Below are positions 17,633 to 26,584 of a stretch of 64,000 nucleotides of DNA, in pieces (position 1 is the stretch's first letter; each line of letters begins with the position of its first letter). The notes under the pieces were generated by a model. It had not been told where the DNA came from and did not search any database. It saw only the letters and a list, made by a program, of their open reading frames with translations. The stretch is from JAAZMI01 sp050948785. Its GTDB lineage: Bacteria > Bacillota > Dethiobacteria > DTU022 > UBA8154. A program made the translations under genes and the position numbers. The stretch covers positions 124,001-188,000 of the forward strand of contig JBMNEM010000008.1 in the NCBI GenBank assembly GCA_050948785.1, in the 5' to 3' direction.

Positions 17633-18586
17633 ATGGCTCCTAAATGGGGGAACTACAGACATACTCCGGTTATGCTTTCGGAAGTGCTTAAATTTCTGCA
17701 GCCGTCACCGGGAAAAATTATTGTTGATGCCACCCTCGGAGGAGGAGGGCATGCCGCAGCAATTATAAAGCAGCTTTTACCCACAGGTAAATTGGTGGGT
17801 ATTGATTGTGATCAGGATGCTCTGCAAGCTGCTCAAAAGAGGCTTTCTGCTTTTGATGGGGCCTTTCAGGTTGTAAAGGCCAATTTCAGGGAGATAAAGG
17901 AGATCAGCTGGCAACTCGGATTTGAAGCAATTGATGGCCTGCTTCTTGATCTGGGGGTTTCTTCCTACCAGCTTGATTGTCCGGAGCGGGGCTTTTCTTA
18001 CCGGGATGATGTCTTTCTGGATATGCGTATGGACCAAGCCTTATCTCAAACTGCAGCAGTACTTTTGGCAGAGCTCTCCCCGAAGCAGCTGGCCAAGGTT
18101 TTCCGCGCCTACGGGGAAGAAAGATGGGCGCAGCGCATTGCCTCCTTGATCGTGAAATACCGCCAAACCAGAGGGCCGGTATCACGCAGTGGTCAGCTGG
18201 TGGAGATCATCAGGGAGGCCATTCCCGCGCCGGCCAGGAGAAGAGGAGGGCATCCGGCCAAGCGTGTTTTTCAAGCTCTACGTATCGCTGTCAATGAGGA
18301 GCTGGATAATTTAAAAAGCGGCTTAAGCCAAGGAATAAAGCTTTTAAAGCCTGGTGGCCGGGTAGTGGTTATTGCCTATCATTCCCTGGAAGATGGGATT
18401 GTCAAAAAACAATTTCGGGAAGATTCCCGGGGTTGTATCTGTCCACCGGGGATGCCGGTATGCGGATGCGGGAAAACACCGCTGCTGAAGATCTTAACCA
18501 AAAAGCCGCTTTTACCCGGTAAGGAAGAACTGGCGAGAAATCGGAGGGCGAAAAGTGCCCGCCTGAGAGCAGCGGAAAAGTGCTGA
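17633..18586 (+). CDS. rsmH: 16S rRNA (cytosine1402-N4)-methyltransferase RsmH
   Basis: Methylates N4 of C1402 in 16S rRNA, using SAM. The 317-residue protein has the N-terminal HTPVML motif, the SAM-binding VDATLGGGGHA (about 32-42) and IDCDQDAL, the catalytic-region LLLDLGVSSYQLD, the insertion domain, and the late VVVIAYHSLEDGIVK. Starts at ATG after AAAGGAAAG. Second gene of the cluster, as usual. Confidence 0.97.
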   Translation: MAPKWGNYRHTPVMLSEVLKFLQPSPGKIIVDATLGGGGHAAAIIKQLLPTGKLVGIDCDQDALQAAQKRLSAFDGAFQVVKANFREIKEISWQLGFEAIDGLLLDLGVSSYQLDCPERGFSYRDDVFLDMRMDQALSQTAAVLLAELSPKQLAKVFRAYGEERWAQRIASLIVKYRQTRGPVSRSGQLVEIIREAIPAPARRRGGHPAKRVFQALRIAVNEELDNLKSGLSQGIKLLKPGGRVVVIAYHSLEDGIVKKQFREDSRGCICPPGMPVCGCGKTPLLKILTKKPLLPGKEELARNRRAKSARLRAAEKC

Positions 18587-18623
18587 AGATCGAAGTTCTA
18601 AGAAAATTGGCAGGTGAATAAAG

Positions 18624-19055
18624 TTGTTAGTAGCCAGAGAAAAACCAAAAACAGGGTATTATCTAGGGCAAAGACTTCCTGGAAATTTTACACAAGGACC
18701 AAATTTAACACCACCCGTCGCCAAAAGACGTAGAGTAGCATCAACTTCTGCCAGAGCGGAAATGAGCTATACTTTACGGGAAAGTATGCTGTTATATGTT
18801 TTGCTGTTTTTTTTAATCGCGGTTGGAGTGGGAGTTATCAGCCAGTACGGGCGTATTGTGGCCTGTAATTATCGTATTCAGCACCTGCACAGGGAAATGG
18901 CCTTGCTGCAGGAGGAAAAGGAGAGTCTTTGCATTGAGGTTAAGCGCCTTGGTTCCCTGGAGAGAATTGAAAGGATTGCTGTGGGTGAACTAGGTTTACA
19001 ATATCCTGAAAAGAGGCAGTGGCTGGTCCTTTCCGCGCGAGGAAATGAACATTAA
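18624..19055 (+). CDS. ftsL: Cell division protein FtsL-like
   Basis: A 143-residue bitopic protein. A basic N-terminal cytoplasmic tail of about 50 residues is followed by one hydrophobic segment (about 54-74, LLYVLLFFLIAVGVGVI). A short leucine-heptad coiled coil comes next (IQHLHREMALLQEEKESLCIEV) and a C-terminal part (IERIAVGELGLQYPE) that matches the end of FtsL. FtsL joins FtsQ/DivIB and DivIC in the divisome. Sequence conservation in this family is low, so the call rests on topology and on its place between rsmH and the PBP. The start is TTG 18624 after CAGGTG. Confidence 0.85.
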   Translation: MLVAREKPKTGYYLGQRLPGNFTQGPNLTPPVAKRRRVASTSARAEMSYTLRESMLLYVLLFFLIAVGVGVISQYGRIVACNYRIQHLHREMALLQEEKESLCIEVKRLGSLERIERIAVGELGLQYPEKRQWLVLSARGNEH

Positions 19056-19081
19056 CCTGTATGCCTGGAAAGAGAGGTTCA

Positions 19082-21187
19082 ATGTTTCGTCAGACAACTT
19101 TTAATTTAAGTATGCGCCGGAGAGTTCTTTGCATTTTTGTTATAATAGTATTAATTATTATTACTCTTATTATTAGGCTTGGCTGGATACAATTTGTGCG
19201 GGCAGAAGAGCTCCAGCAGAAAGCATGGGAGCAGTGGAACCGCAGTATCCCCACGCGTTCACCCCGGGGAAGTATCTATGATTGTAATGGACACTTGCTT
19301 GCCGGCAGCGCTGCAGTGGAAACAGTTGTCGCTGTGCCTCCCCAGATTGTGGATCCCCTTTTTACAGCCCGTGCTTTAGCACCTGTCCTGGATATGCCTG
19401 TTGAACGCATCTTCGAGCTTATTACCCAGGAGCGTGCTGCTGTCTATGTGAAAAGAAAAGTTGAAGAGGAAGTCGCCAAGGAGATCAGGCTTTTAAATCT
19501 GCCGGGTATTACCTTTACGTATGAAACCAAGCGATTTTACCCGAACGGAAACCTTTTGTCCCAATTGCTTGGTTTTGTGGGGACTGATCAAGGCTGGGCC
19601 GGGTTGGAGTTATATTACGAGGATTATTTAAAAGGCCGTGATGGGCAGATTGTTTTTCCCACTGATAATAAAGGCAGGGAGATCGCCGGTGTACGGCGTT
19701 ATAACCCTCCCAAGGAGGGTATGGATCTATATTTAACCATAGATGAAACGATCCAGTATATTTTGGAGCGGGAACTTTCCAAGGCGATGGTTGAATATGA
19801 TCCCGACAGAATTATGGCTTTAGCTGTCAACCCACAAACAGGTGCATTTTTGGCAGTTGCTTCCAAGCCGGATTTTGATCCCAACGATTATAACCGGTAT
19901 TCCAAGGAATACTGGCGGCTCTATCCTGTCACGGATACTTTTGAACCAGGGTCGACTTTTAAATTGGTAACTTTATCTGCTACTGTAGAGGAAAATATGT
20001 ACGATGAAAAAGAGCATTTTTTCTGTTCGGGCTCGACAAATGTTGCCGGTCATACGATCCGCTGCTGGACCTCTCATCAGGGCGGGCATGGTTCGATCTC
20101 CTATTTAGAGGCTGTTTTAGGTTCCTGTAACCCTGCCTTTATGCGGTTGGGGGAAAGGTTGGGCCCGGAAAAAATGTTTGAGTATATACGGGCGTTTGGT
20201 TTTGGCGATAGAACCGGGCTAAAATTTCCCGGTGAAGGAACAGGTTTGATCTTCAGGCCTGAACAGATCGGCCCCCTGGAGCTGGCGACCTCCTCTTTTG
20301 GTCAGGGAATTTCAGTTACGCCATTACAGCAAGTAATGTCTGTTGCCGCCATTGCCAATGGGGGGTATTTACTACGACCTTATCTTGTTCAGGAGATCAA
20401 AGGGCCTGATGGAGAGACTATAGAGCGCGGCGCTCCGGAGATTATCCGGCAGGTTATCTCCAAAGATACGGCCCAAAAAGTTTCCCTGATTATGGAGCAA
20501 GTTGTTAGCCAGGGCAGCGGTATCAATGCTTTTATTGAAGGCTACCGTATTGCCGGGAAAACGGGGACAGCGCAAAAGGTTGGCCCGGGCGGAGTTTATA
20601 AGCCCGGGGAATATATACTTTCATTTATTGGTTTTGCCCCTGTAGAGGATCCGCAAGTCCTGATTTATATTGCCGTGGATGGTGCGAAAAGAGGGGCGCA
20701 GTGGGGTTCGCAGATCAGCGCCCCTATCTTTCAAGCGGTGATGAAAGATGTGCTTTCCTACCTGGAGATTCCTCCGGCGGAGTTATCCGCTACGCCGGAA
20801 GTACAGCTGGTCGAGGTCCCCGAGTTAAAAGGGTTGACAGTCGATGAAGCCGGAGCACTTTTGGATACACAGGGACTGCTCCTGAAGCTGGTGGGAAAAG
20901 AAGGCGTGATTCGGGATCAAACACCCAAATCAGGGGCACGGGTGCCCTTGCAAACGAGGATCATTGTTTATTTGGAAGACCTTTGGAATGAAGAAAATCC
21001 TGAAGAAGTAATTGTCCCCAATTTGCAGGGTATGACTGTCAGGGAAGCAGGTGAAATATTAGATCATCTGAATTTGAATGTAGAACCTGTTGGTTCCGGC
21101 TTGGTCGTCAAGCAGGAGCCGGTGGCTGGAACGGCAGTCAACAAAAATTCCAGTGTGCAAGTTTACTTTTCCTCGCCACTCGATTAA
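19082..21187 (+). CDS. spoVD: Class B penicillin-binding protein (SpoVD/FtsI type) with two PASTA domains
   Basis: A transpeptidase cross-linking septal or spore peptidoglycan. The 701-residue protein has one N-terminal membrane anchor, a dimerisation domain (RSPRGSIYDCNG), and a transpeptidase domain with all three motifs: STFK (291-294), SCN (348-350) and KTG (493-495). Two PASTA repeats close the protein (VPELKGLTVDEAGALL and VPNLQGMTVREAGEIL). Start ATG 19082 follows GAGAGG; the upstream ATG 19061 lacks a ribosome site. It is the only PBP in the cluster. Bacillus has separate pbpB and spoVD here, so this one may serve both division and sporulation. Confidence 0.93.
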   Translation: MFRQTTFNLSMRRRVLCIFVIIVLIIITLIIRLGWIQFVRAEELQQKAWEQWNRSIPTRSPRGSIYDCNGHLLAGSAAVETVVAVPPQIVDPLFTARALAPVLDMPVERIFELITQERAAVYVKRKVEEEVAKEIRLLNLPGITFTYETKRFYPNGNLLSQLLGFVGTDQGWAGLELYYEDYLKGRDGQIVFPTDNKGREIAGVRRYNPPKEGMDLYLTIDETIQYILERELSKAMVEYDPDRIMALAVNPQTGAFLAVASKPDFDPNDYNRYSKEYWRLYPVTDTFEPGSTFKLVTLSATVEENMYDEKEHFFCSGSTNVAGHTIRCWTSHQGGHGSISYLEAVLGSCNPAFMRLGERLGPEKMFEYIRAFGFGDRTGLKFPGEGTGLIFRPEQIGPLELATSSFGQGISVTPLQQVMSVAAIANGGYLLRPYLVQEIKGPDGETIERGAPEIIRQVISKDTAQKVSLIMEQVVSQGSGINAFIEGYRIAGKTGTAQKVGPGGVYKPGEYILSFIGFAPVEDPQVLIYIAVDGAKRGAQWGSQISAPIFQAVMKDVLSYLEIPPAELSATPEVQLVEVPELKGLTVDEAGALLDTQGLLLKLVGKEGVIRDQTPKSGARVPLQTRIIVYLEDLWNEENPEEVIVPNLQGMTVREAGEILDHLNLNVEPVGSGLVVKQEPVAGTAVNKNSSVQVYFSSPLD

Positions 21188-21276
21188 GATCGAAAGGGAT
21201 TGTTGTTTACATAACAAAGCAATATGCTTGTCCAGGGTTACCGGAGGGAGAAATTTGTCGGGAAGGAGGAGTGCCT

Positions 21277-22800
21277 GTGGAAATAGTCAAGGAACTTCCG
21301 GAGCTGCTAAAATTTCTGCATGTAGACAGAATTGAGGGCCAAAGTCATGTTCCGGTAAGGGGATTGGCTTATCATTCCGGTCGTATTCAACCCGGGTTTA
21401 TTTTCTTTTGCCTGGAGGGAAGTAAATCAGACGGGCATGACTTTATACCCCAAGCCGTTGCTGCCGGAGCTGTTGCCGTGTTTTTAGAGAAAGACCGGAA
21501 GGTCCAAGGAGCAGTAAAGATCCTGGTCCCCAACGTCAGAATGGCAATGGCGGCTGTTTCTCAGCTTTTTTATGATTCGCCTGCGACTAAATTACGGCTG
21601 ATCGGAGTTACGGGGACAAATGGCAAAACGACCACTACTTATTTGATTGAAGCGATTATGGCAGCTCAAAATTATAAAACAGGGTTACTGGGAACGATTA
21701 AATATAAGATCGGCCGGGAAAGCTTCCCTGTGTTGGCAACTACTCCTGAAGCACCGGATTTGCAGAAAGCTTTGCACCTGATGGTGGTGAACGGCGTACG
21801 TTATGCAATTATGGAGGTCTCCTCCCATGCTCTGGAACTAAATCGGGTTTCGGGTTGTGATTTTAACTTTGCCGTTTTGACCAATGTGACTGATGACCAC
21901 CTGGATTTTCATCAAACCCATACAAGGTACCTTGCTGCCAAGGGAAAATTTTTTTCCCAGCTGGGGGGCAGCTTCATTAAAGGGTCCAGGCCGCGTTTTG
22001 CTGTACTAAATCGGGATGACGCCAATTATGGATACTTTTCAAGGCTGGCAACAGCACAATCTGTCTCCTATGGCATTAAAAATCCCGCTGACATCCAGGC
22101 AAAGAAGATTGAGGTCAAAGGTACAGGTGTAAATTACAGGCTCATTTCTCCTTGGGGAGAGGCTGATTTTTCCCTGCAACTGACCGGCTATTTTAATATT
22201 TATAATGCTTTGGCGGCAACTTCTGTTGCACTGCTGGAGGGAGTTGATCTTTTGGCGATTAAAGATGCTCTGGAAAAGGTCGAGGGTGTTCCCGGCCGTT
22301 TTGAACGTGTGGATTTAGGACAGGATTTCGTGGTTATTGTTGATTATGCCCATACTCCTGATGGACTGGATAATATTTTGCAAACTGCCCGGGAATTTTG
22401 CCGGGGGAAAATCATTACCATTTTCGGTTGTGGGGGAGAAAGGGATAGGGCAAAAAGGCCGCTGATGGGACGAATTGCAGGTAAATATAGTGATTACTGT
22501 ATTTTGACTTCCGATAACCCGCGCGGAGAGGATCCCTGGCAAATAATTTATGAAGTGGAGACCGGGCTACAGGAAAAAAAGGCCCCGGGCAACGGCTATA
22601 CCATTCAACCGGATCGCTACGAAGCCATTAAGTTGGGCATCGAACTTGCCCGGCCTGATGATATGGTGATCATTGCCGGAAAAGGGCATGAAAATTATCA
22701 GATTTTTAGCGATTACACGATCCCTTTCAGCGATCGTGAAGTGGCTGCAGAGATTATCGTCCAAAGGCTTGATAATAAAAGTTACGAAGGGAAAAAATAA
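21277..22800 (+). CDS. murE: UDP-MurNAc-L-Ala-D-Glu:meso-diaminopimelate ligase MurE
   Basis: Adds the third stem-peptide residue in the cytoplasm. The 507-residue protein has the P-loop GVTGTNGKTTTT and the Mur ligase segments MEVSSHALEL and VDYAHTPDGLDN. It also carries DNPRGEDP, whose DNPR motif marks ligases that use meso-DAP rather than lysine, so the cell wall is DAP-type. I chose GTG 21277, 7 nt after AGGAGG (21264-21269); GTG 21271 is only 1 nt from it. murF begins at the base after the murE stop. Confidence 0.96.
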   Translation: MEIVKELPELLKFLHVDRIEGQSHVPVRGLAYHSGRIQPGFIFFCLEGSKSDGHDFIPQAVAAGAVAVFLEKDRKVQGAVKILVPNVRMAMAAVSQLFYDSPATKLRLIGVTGTNGKTTTTYLIEAIMAAQNYKTGLLGTIKYKIGRESFPVLATTPEAPDLQKALHLMVVNGVRYAIMEVSSHALELNRVSGCDFNFAVLTNVTDDHLDFHQTHTRYLAAKGKFFSQLGGSFIKGSRPRFAVLNRDDANYGYFSRLATAQSVSYGIKNPADIQAKKIEVKGTGVNYRLISPWGEADFSLQLTGYFNIYNALAATSVALLEGVDLLAIKDALEKVEGVPGRFERVDLGQDFVVIVDYAHTPDGLDNILQTAREFCRGKIITIFGCGGERDRAKRPLMGRIAGKYSDYCILTSDNPRGEDPWQIIYEVETGLQEKKAPGNGYTIQPDRYEAIKLGIELARPDDMVIIAGKGHENYQIFSDYTIPFSDREVAAEIIVQRLDNKSYEGKK

Positions 22801-24201
22801 ATGCTCTTTTCCAGAGAAGAAGTATTAAAGGTGACGGGAGGAAAACTCTGGCGGGGGGAAACGGGAGGAGACTTTCAGGGCGTGACGATCGATTCCCGCC
22901 AAGTCAAGGGAGGGGAACTTTTTTTCCCTTTGCCGGGAGAAAAAGAAAATGGGCATGTTTTTATCCCCGATGCCTTGAAAAGGGGTGCCTCCGGTTCTCT
23001 TCTGGAAGAAGAATGGCTGTCGAGTTTTAGCAGAGAAGCTTTTTCCCCGGAAAAGGCAATTATTGTCGTGGAAAACAGTCTCCGTGCGCTGCATAAACTT
23101 GCTGCCTACCACCGTAACAAGTTCGCACTGCCTGTTGTGGCCGTTACAGGGAGCAATGGGAAAACGACTACAAAAGATTTTATTGCCTCCGTTCTTTCTA
23201 CCCGCTATAATGTGCTTAAAACAGAAGGTAATTTTAACAACCACCTGGGTTTGCCGTTAATGCTTTTACGTTTAAAGAAAGAACACCAGGCGGCTGTGCT
23301 GGAATTGGGCATGAGCGGCCCGGGTGAGATCGCTTTGCTTACAACTCTCTGCCAGCCGGATAGAGGTGTAATTACCAATATTGGCGAAGCGCACCTGGAG
23401 TTTTTAGGTAGTAAGGGAAATATTGCCAAAGCCAAGGGGGAGCTGCTTACGGGTATGGATTCTCGAGGCAAGGCATTTTTAAATGGGGATGACCCTTTTT
23501 TGGGCCGGATGGGGAGTGCGTTTGCCGGTGAAACTATATACTATGGCTTTAAAACAGGGATTGACTTGCAGGTGTTGGAATATAACTTTACTGAGACGGG
23601 TTATATCTTTAAAGCTGTTTTGCCCGGGGGGAGGCAGGACGATTTTTCGATTCCCCTGCCGGGGAAACACAATGTATATAATGCTTTGGCGGCCATCGCC
23701 GTAGGTCTTGATTTTTCCCTGGGAGTCGAGGCAATTAAAGAGGGGCTGGCCAGAAGCACCTTTTCTGCCATGCGGATGGAAAAAATAATGGCGAAAAGCG
23801 GTTTTTGGGTGATAAATGATGCTTATAACGCTAATCCTACATCTATGCAGTTCGCACTGCAATCTTTAAAGGAGTGGGCTCAAACCAATCCAAAAATTGC
23901 CGTCCTGGGGGATATGTTTGAACTGGGTCCGCAGGCGGAGGAGATGCACCTTGCAGTGGGGAGGTACCTGGCCGCTTTGGGGATTGATTTTCTTTTAACA
24001 GTCGGGAATCTGGCTGCATTTATCGCCCGGGGTGCCCGGGAGGCAGGGTTGGCAGCTGAGAAAACTTTTCTGGCCAACAGCAACCGGGAAGCCCTGGATT
24101 GTCTTGGTTCGCTGCATTTACCCGGCTCTTATATTCTGGTGAAAGGATCACGGGGCATGCAGATGGAAAAAATTGTCTCGGGGCTGCTAAAAAGATACTA
24201 A
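22801..24201 (+). CDS. murF: UDP-MurNAc-tripeptide:D-Ala-D-Ala ligase MurF
   Basis: Adds the D-Ala-D-Ala dipeptide, completing the cytoplasmic stem peptide. The 466-residue protein has the N-terminal IDSRQVKGGELFFPLPG, the P-loop VTGSNGKTTTKDF, EGNFNNHLGLPL, and the C-terminal VINDAYNANPTSM typical of MurF. ATG immediately follows the murE stop, a sign of coupled translation. Confidence 0.97.
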   Translation: MLFSREEVLKVTGGKLWRGETGGDFQGVTIDSRQVKGGELFFPLPGEKENGHVFIPDALKRGASGSLLEEEWLSSFSREAFSPEKAIIVVENSLRALHKLAAYHRNKFALPVVAVTGSNGKTTTKDFIASVLSTRYNVLKTEGNFNNHLGLPLMLLRLKKEHQAAVLELGMSGPGEIALLTTLCQPDRGVITNIGEAHLEFLGSKGNIAKAKGELLTGMDSRGKAFLNGDDPFLGRMGSAFAGETIYYGFKTGIDLQVLEYNFTETGYIFKAVLPGGRQDDFSIPLPGKHNVYNALAAIAVGLDFSLGVEAIKEGLARSTFSAMRMEKIMAKSGFWVINDAYNANPTSMQFALQSLKEWAQTNPKIAVLGDMFELGPQAEEMHLAVGRYLAALGIDFLLTVGNLAAFIARGAREAGLAAEKTFLANSNREALDCLGSLHLPGSYILVKGSRGMQMEKIVSGLLKRY

Positions 24202-24214
24202 AGGGGAAGATGTT

Positions 24215-25183
24215 TTGTCGCTAGCGATTTATCAGACAGCCATCGTTGCTTTTTTCTTGAGTGTCATTATTTGTCCTCTTTATATTCGTTTTTCCCGCCG
24301 CCAACGCTTCGGGCAACAGATCAGGCTGGATGGACCGCGCCGGCATTTCCGTAAAGCGGGAACGCCCACCATGGGAGGTCTTGTTTTTTTATTTTCGTTT
24401 CTTTTCACGGTCTTACTTTTTGCCCCGAAGACGCCCAGGCTTTTTCTTGCTCTTTTAGTCACCTTCAGCAGTGCCTTTTTAGGTTTTATGGATGATTACC
24501 AGAAAGTTGTCTATCGGCGTTCCCTGGGCATTAGAGCGAGAGAAAAGCTGCTGGCCCAGTTTGTTTTTGCCTTATTTTTTTATTTTGTCCTGTTGGCCCT
24601 GGATCATTCCACGCTGGTGAAGATACCCTTTACCTCTTTTCAAGTTGATTTCGGGTTGTTTTATTCTTTACTTATTTTGGTGATTATTATTGGTTTCTCC
24701 AATGCTGTAAACTTGACGGATGGAATTGATGGCCTGGCCGGTGGAACAGCTATCCTGGCTCTTTTGGCCTTGCTCTTCCTGGCTTCTTTACAGGGAATGC
24801 AGGATATGGTTTATTTTTGCAGTGCGCTAATCGGGGCTTGTTTTGGTTTTTTAATTTTTAATTTACACCCAGCCCGTATTTTTATGGGGGATGTAGGTTC
24901 TTTATCCCTGGGAACAGCTCTGGCCGTAGTGGCTGTTTTGACGAAAGCTGAATTTACTCTTGTGATTATCGGGGGTGTTTTTGTCCTGGAAACCCTCTCT
25001 GTAATCTTGCAGGTCATCTTCTTCCGGCTTACGGGAAAAAGAGTTTTTCTCATGAGTCCCCTGCACCACCATTTTGAAATGAAAGGGTGGTCCGAATGGC
25101 ATGTCGTCATTGGTTTTTGGGCGCTGGGCTTTTGTTTTGCTATAATAGGTTTATTGGAATATACTCCTTTATTGAGGTGGTAG
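24215..25183 (+). CDS. mraY: Phospho-MurNAc-pentapeptide transferase MraY
   Basis: Membrane enzyme forming lipid I from UDP-MurNAc-pentapeptide and undecaprenyl phosphate. The 322-residue, about ten-helix protein shows KAGTPTMGGL, the aspartate-rich GFMDDYQKV, NAVNLTDGIDGLAGG, FMGDVGSLSLG and PLHHHFEMKGWSE, all MraY landmarks. The start is TTG 24215, preceded by AAGGGGAAG. Confidence 0.97.
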   Translation: MSLAIYQTAIVAFFLSVIICPLYIRFSRRQRFGQQIRLDGPRRHFRKAGTPTMGGLVFLFSFLFTVLLFAPKTPRLFLALLVTFSSAFLGFMDDYQKVVYRRSLGIRAREKLLAQFVFALFFYFVLLALDHSTLVKIPFTSFQVDFGLFYSLLILVIIIGFSNAVNLTDGIDGLAGGTAILALLALLFLASLQGMQDMVYFCSALIGACFGFLIFNLHPARIFMGDVGSLSLGTALAVVAVLTKAEFTLVIIGGVFVLETLSVILQVIFFRLTGKRVFLMSPLHHHFEMKGWSEWHVVIGFWALGFCFAIIGLLEYTPLLRW

Positions 25184-25186
25184 AAG

Positions 25187-26584
25187 GTGTTGTCGGCCAG
25201 GATTAAAGGGAAGAAAGTTTTGGTTGCAGGATTGGCGAAAAGTGGCCGGGCTGCAGTCCGTCTGCTTTTGAAGGCAGGAGCCTCAAGGATCATTGCCAAT
25301 GATTCCAAGGAGTTTGGTCTCCTGCAGGAGGAAACAAAGGAATTTTTAGGTTTTCCACAGGTGAAGATTGTGGCTGGGGGGCACCCGGAAAGCTTGCTGG
25401 CAGGGGTATCACTCATCGTTAAAAGCCCGGGAATCAGCCCGCAGCTGCCTCTTTTGCAAAAAGCCCGCAGAGAAGGGATACCTATCTGTTCTGAAGTTGA
25501 GCTGGCTTTTCACTTCAGTCCAGTACCACTAATAGCTATAACCGGCACAAATGGCAAGACAACAACTACTGCGCTGACCGGAGAAATATTTACGCAGCAA
25601 GGTACGAAGGTTTATGTTTCCGGAAATATCGGTTTTCCCCTTGGTGAGGCTGTCAGGCAGGCCTCCGCCGGTGAGATCATCGTTGCCGAGCTGAGTAGTT
25701 TTCAACTGGAAGATACACAAAATTTTCGGGCACATATTGCTGCTGTTTTAAATATCACTCCGGATCACCTTGACTACCACAAAACCATGGAGCAATATAT
25801 TGTAGCGAAAAAAAAGATTTTGCTGAACCAGGAGAGCAGTGATTGGGCTGTACTCAACTGGGATGATCCCCGGGTAAGAGCTTTGGCCCCATATACCAGG
25901 GGTAAAATTCTGCCTTTCAGCCGCAAGGAGGCACTTAGCCCCGGTATATTTCTCCGGGATAACACTCTTTATATTCAGGATCTTCAGGCCGGGTCACGCC
26001 CCCGGATGATCTGCCGGGCGGCAGAAATCAGGATCCCGGGGCTGCATAACCTGGAAAATGCTCTTGCTGCCGTGGCGATTTCCTGGGCCGGCGGTGTGGA
26101 TGTGCAAAAGATTGCCCGGGTTTTAAAAACTTTTCCCGGTGTACCCCACCGTCTGGAAAAGGTTACGGCTATTCAGGGGATAACATTTATCAACGATTCC
26201 AAAGGAACCAATCCCGATGCCGCCTTACAGGCTTTGCGTGCCGTACGTGGCCCGAAAGTGCTCATTGCCGGAGGGCTGCATAAGGGAGGTAATTTGCAGC
26301 CGTTTATGCAGGCGTTGGCTGGGGAACAGGTAAAAAGAATGATTCTTTTGGGCGAAGCCGCCCCTCTCCTTGCCGCTCTGGCCAGGGAGGAAGGGTTTTC
26401 GGAGCTGGAGATCGCCTCCGATTTGGGAACGGCCGTAACGCACGCCTTTCATGCTGCTGTTCCGGGTGATACCGTCCTTCTTTCACCAGGCTGTGCCAGC
26501 TGGGATATGTTTAACAATTTTGAGGAGCGGGGTGAAATTTTTAAAGCAGCAGTACTTTCTTTAAAGGAGGGCCAGGAAAAATGA
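25187..26584 (+). CDS. murD: UDP-MurNAc-L-alanine:D-glutamate ligase MurD
   Basis: Adds D-glutamate to UDP-MurNAc-L-Ala. The 465-residue protein has the N-terminal KVLVAGLAKSGRAAVRLL, SPGISPQLPL, the P-loop ITGTNGKTTTTAL, AELSSFQLEDT, and the C-terminal INDSKGTNPDA and LLSPGCASWDMF. GTG 25187 and TTG 25190 are both possible starts behind GAGGTGG (25174-25180). The stop overlaps the ftsW start by 4 nt. Confidence 0.96.
   Translation: MLSARIKGKKVLVAGLAKSGRAAVRLLLKAGASRIIANDSKEFGLLQEETKEFLGFPQVKIVAGGHPESLLAGVSLIVKSPGISPQLPLLQKARREGIPICSEVELAFHFSPVPLIAITGTNGKTTTTALTGEIFTQQGTKVYVSGNIGFPLGEAVRQASAGEIIVAELSSFQLEDTQNFRAHIAAVLNITPDHLDYHKTMEQYIVAKKKILLNQESSDWAVLNWDDPRVRALAPYTRGKILPFSRKEALSPGIFLRDNTLYIQDLQAGSRPRMICRAAEIRIPGLHNLENALAAVAISWAGGVDVQKIARVLKTFPGVPHRLEKVTAIQGITFINDSKGTNPDAALQALRAVRGPKVLIAGGLHKGGNLQPFMQALAGEQVKRMILLGEAAPLLAALAREEGFSELEIASDLGTAVTHAFHAAVPGDTVLLSPGCASWDMFNNFEERGEIFKAAVLSLKEGQEK

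Noticed and set aside
24811..25416. - strand open frame of 201 codons across mraY and murD
   Set aside because: Fully covered by two strongly supported + strand genes, with a basic, low-complexity translation.
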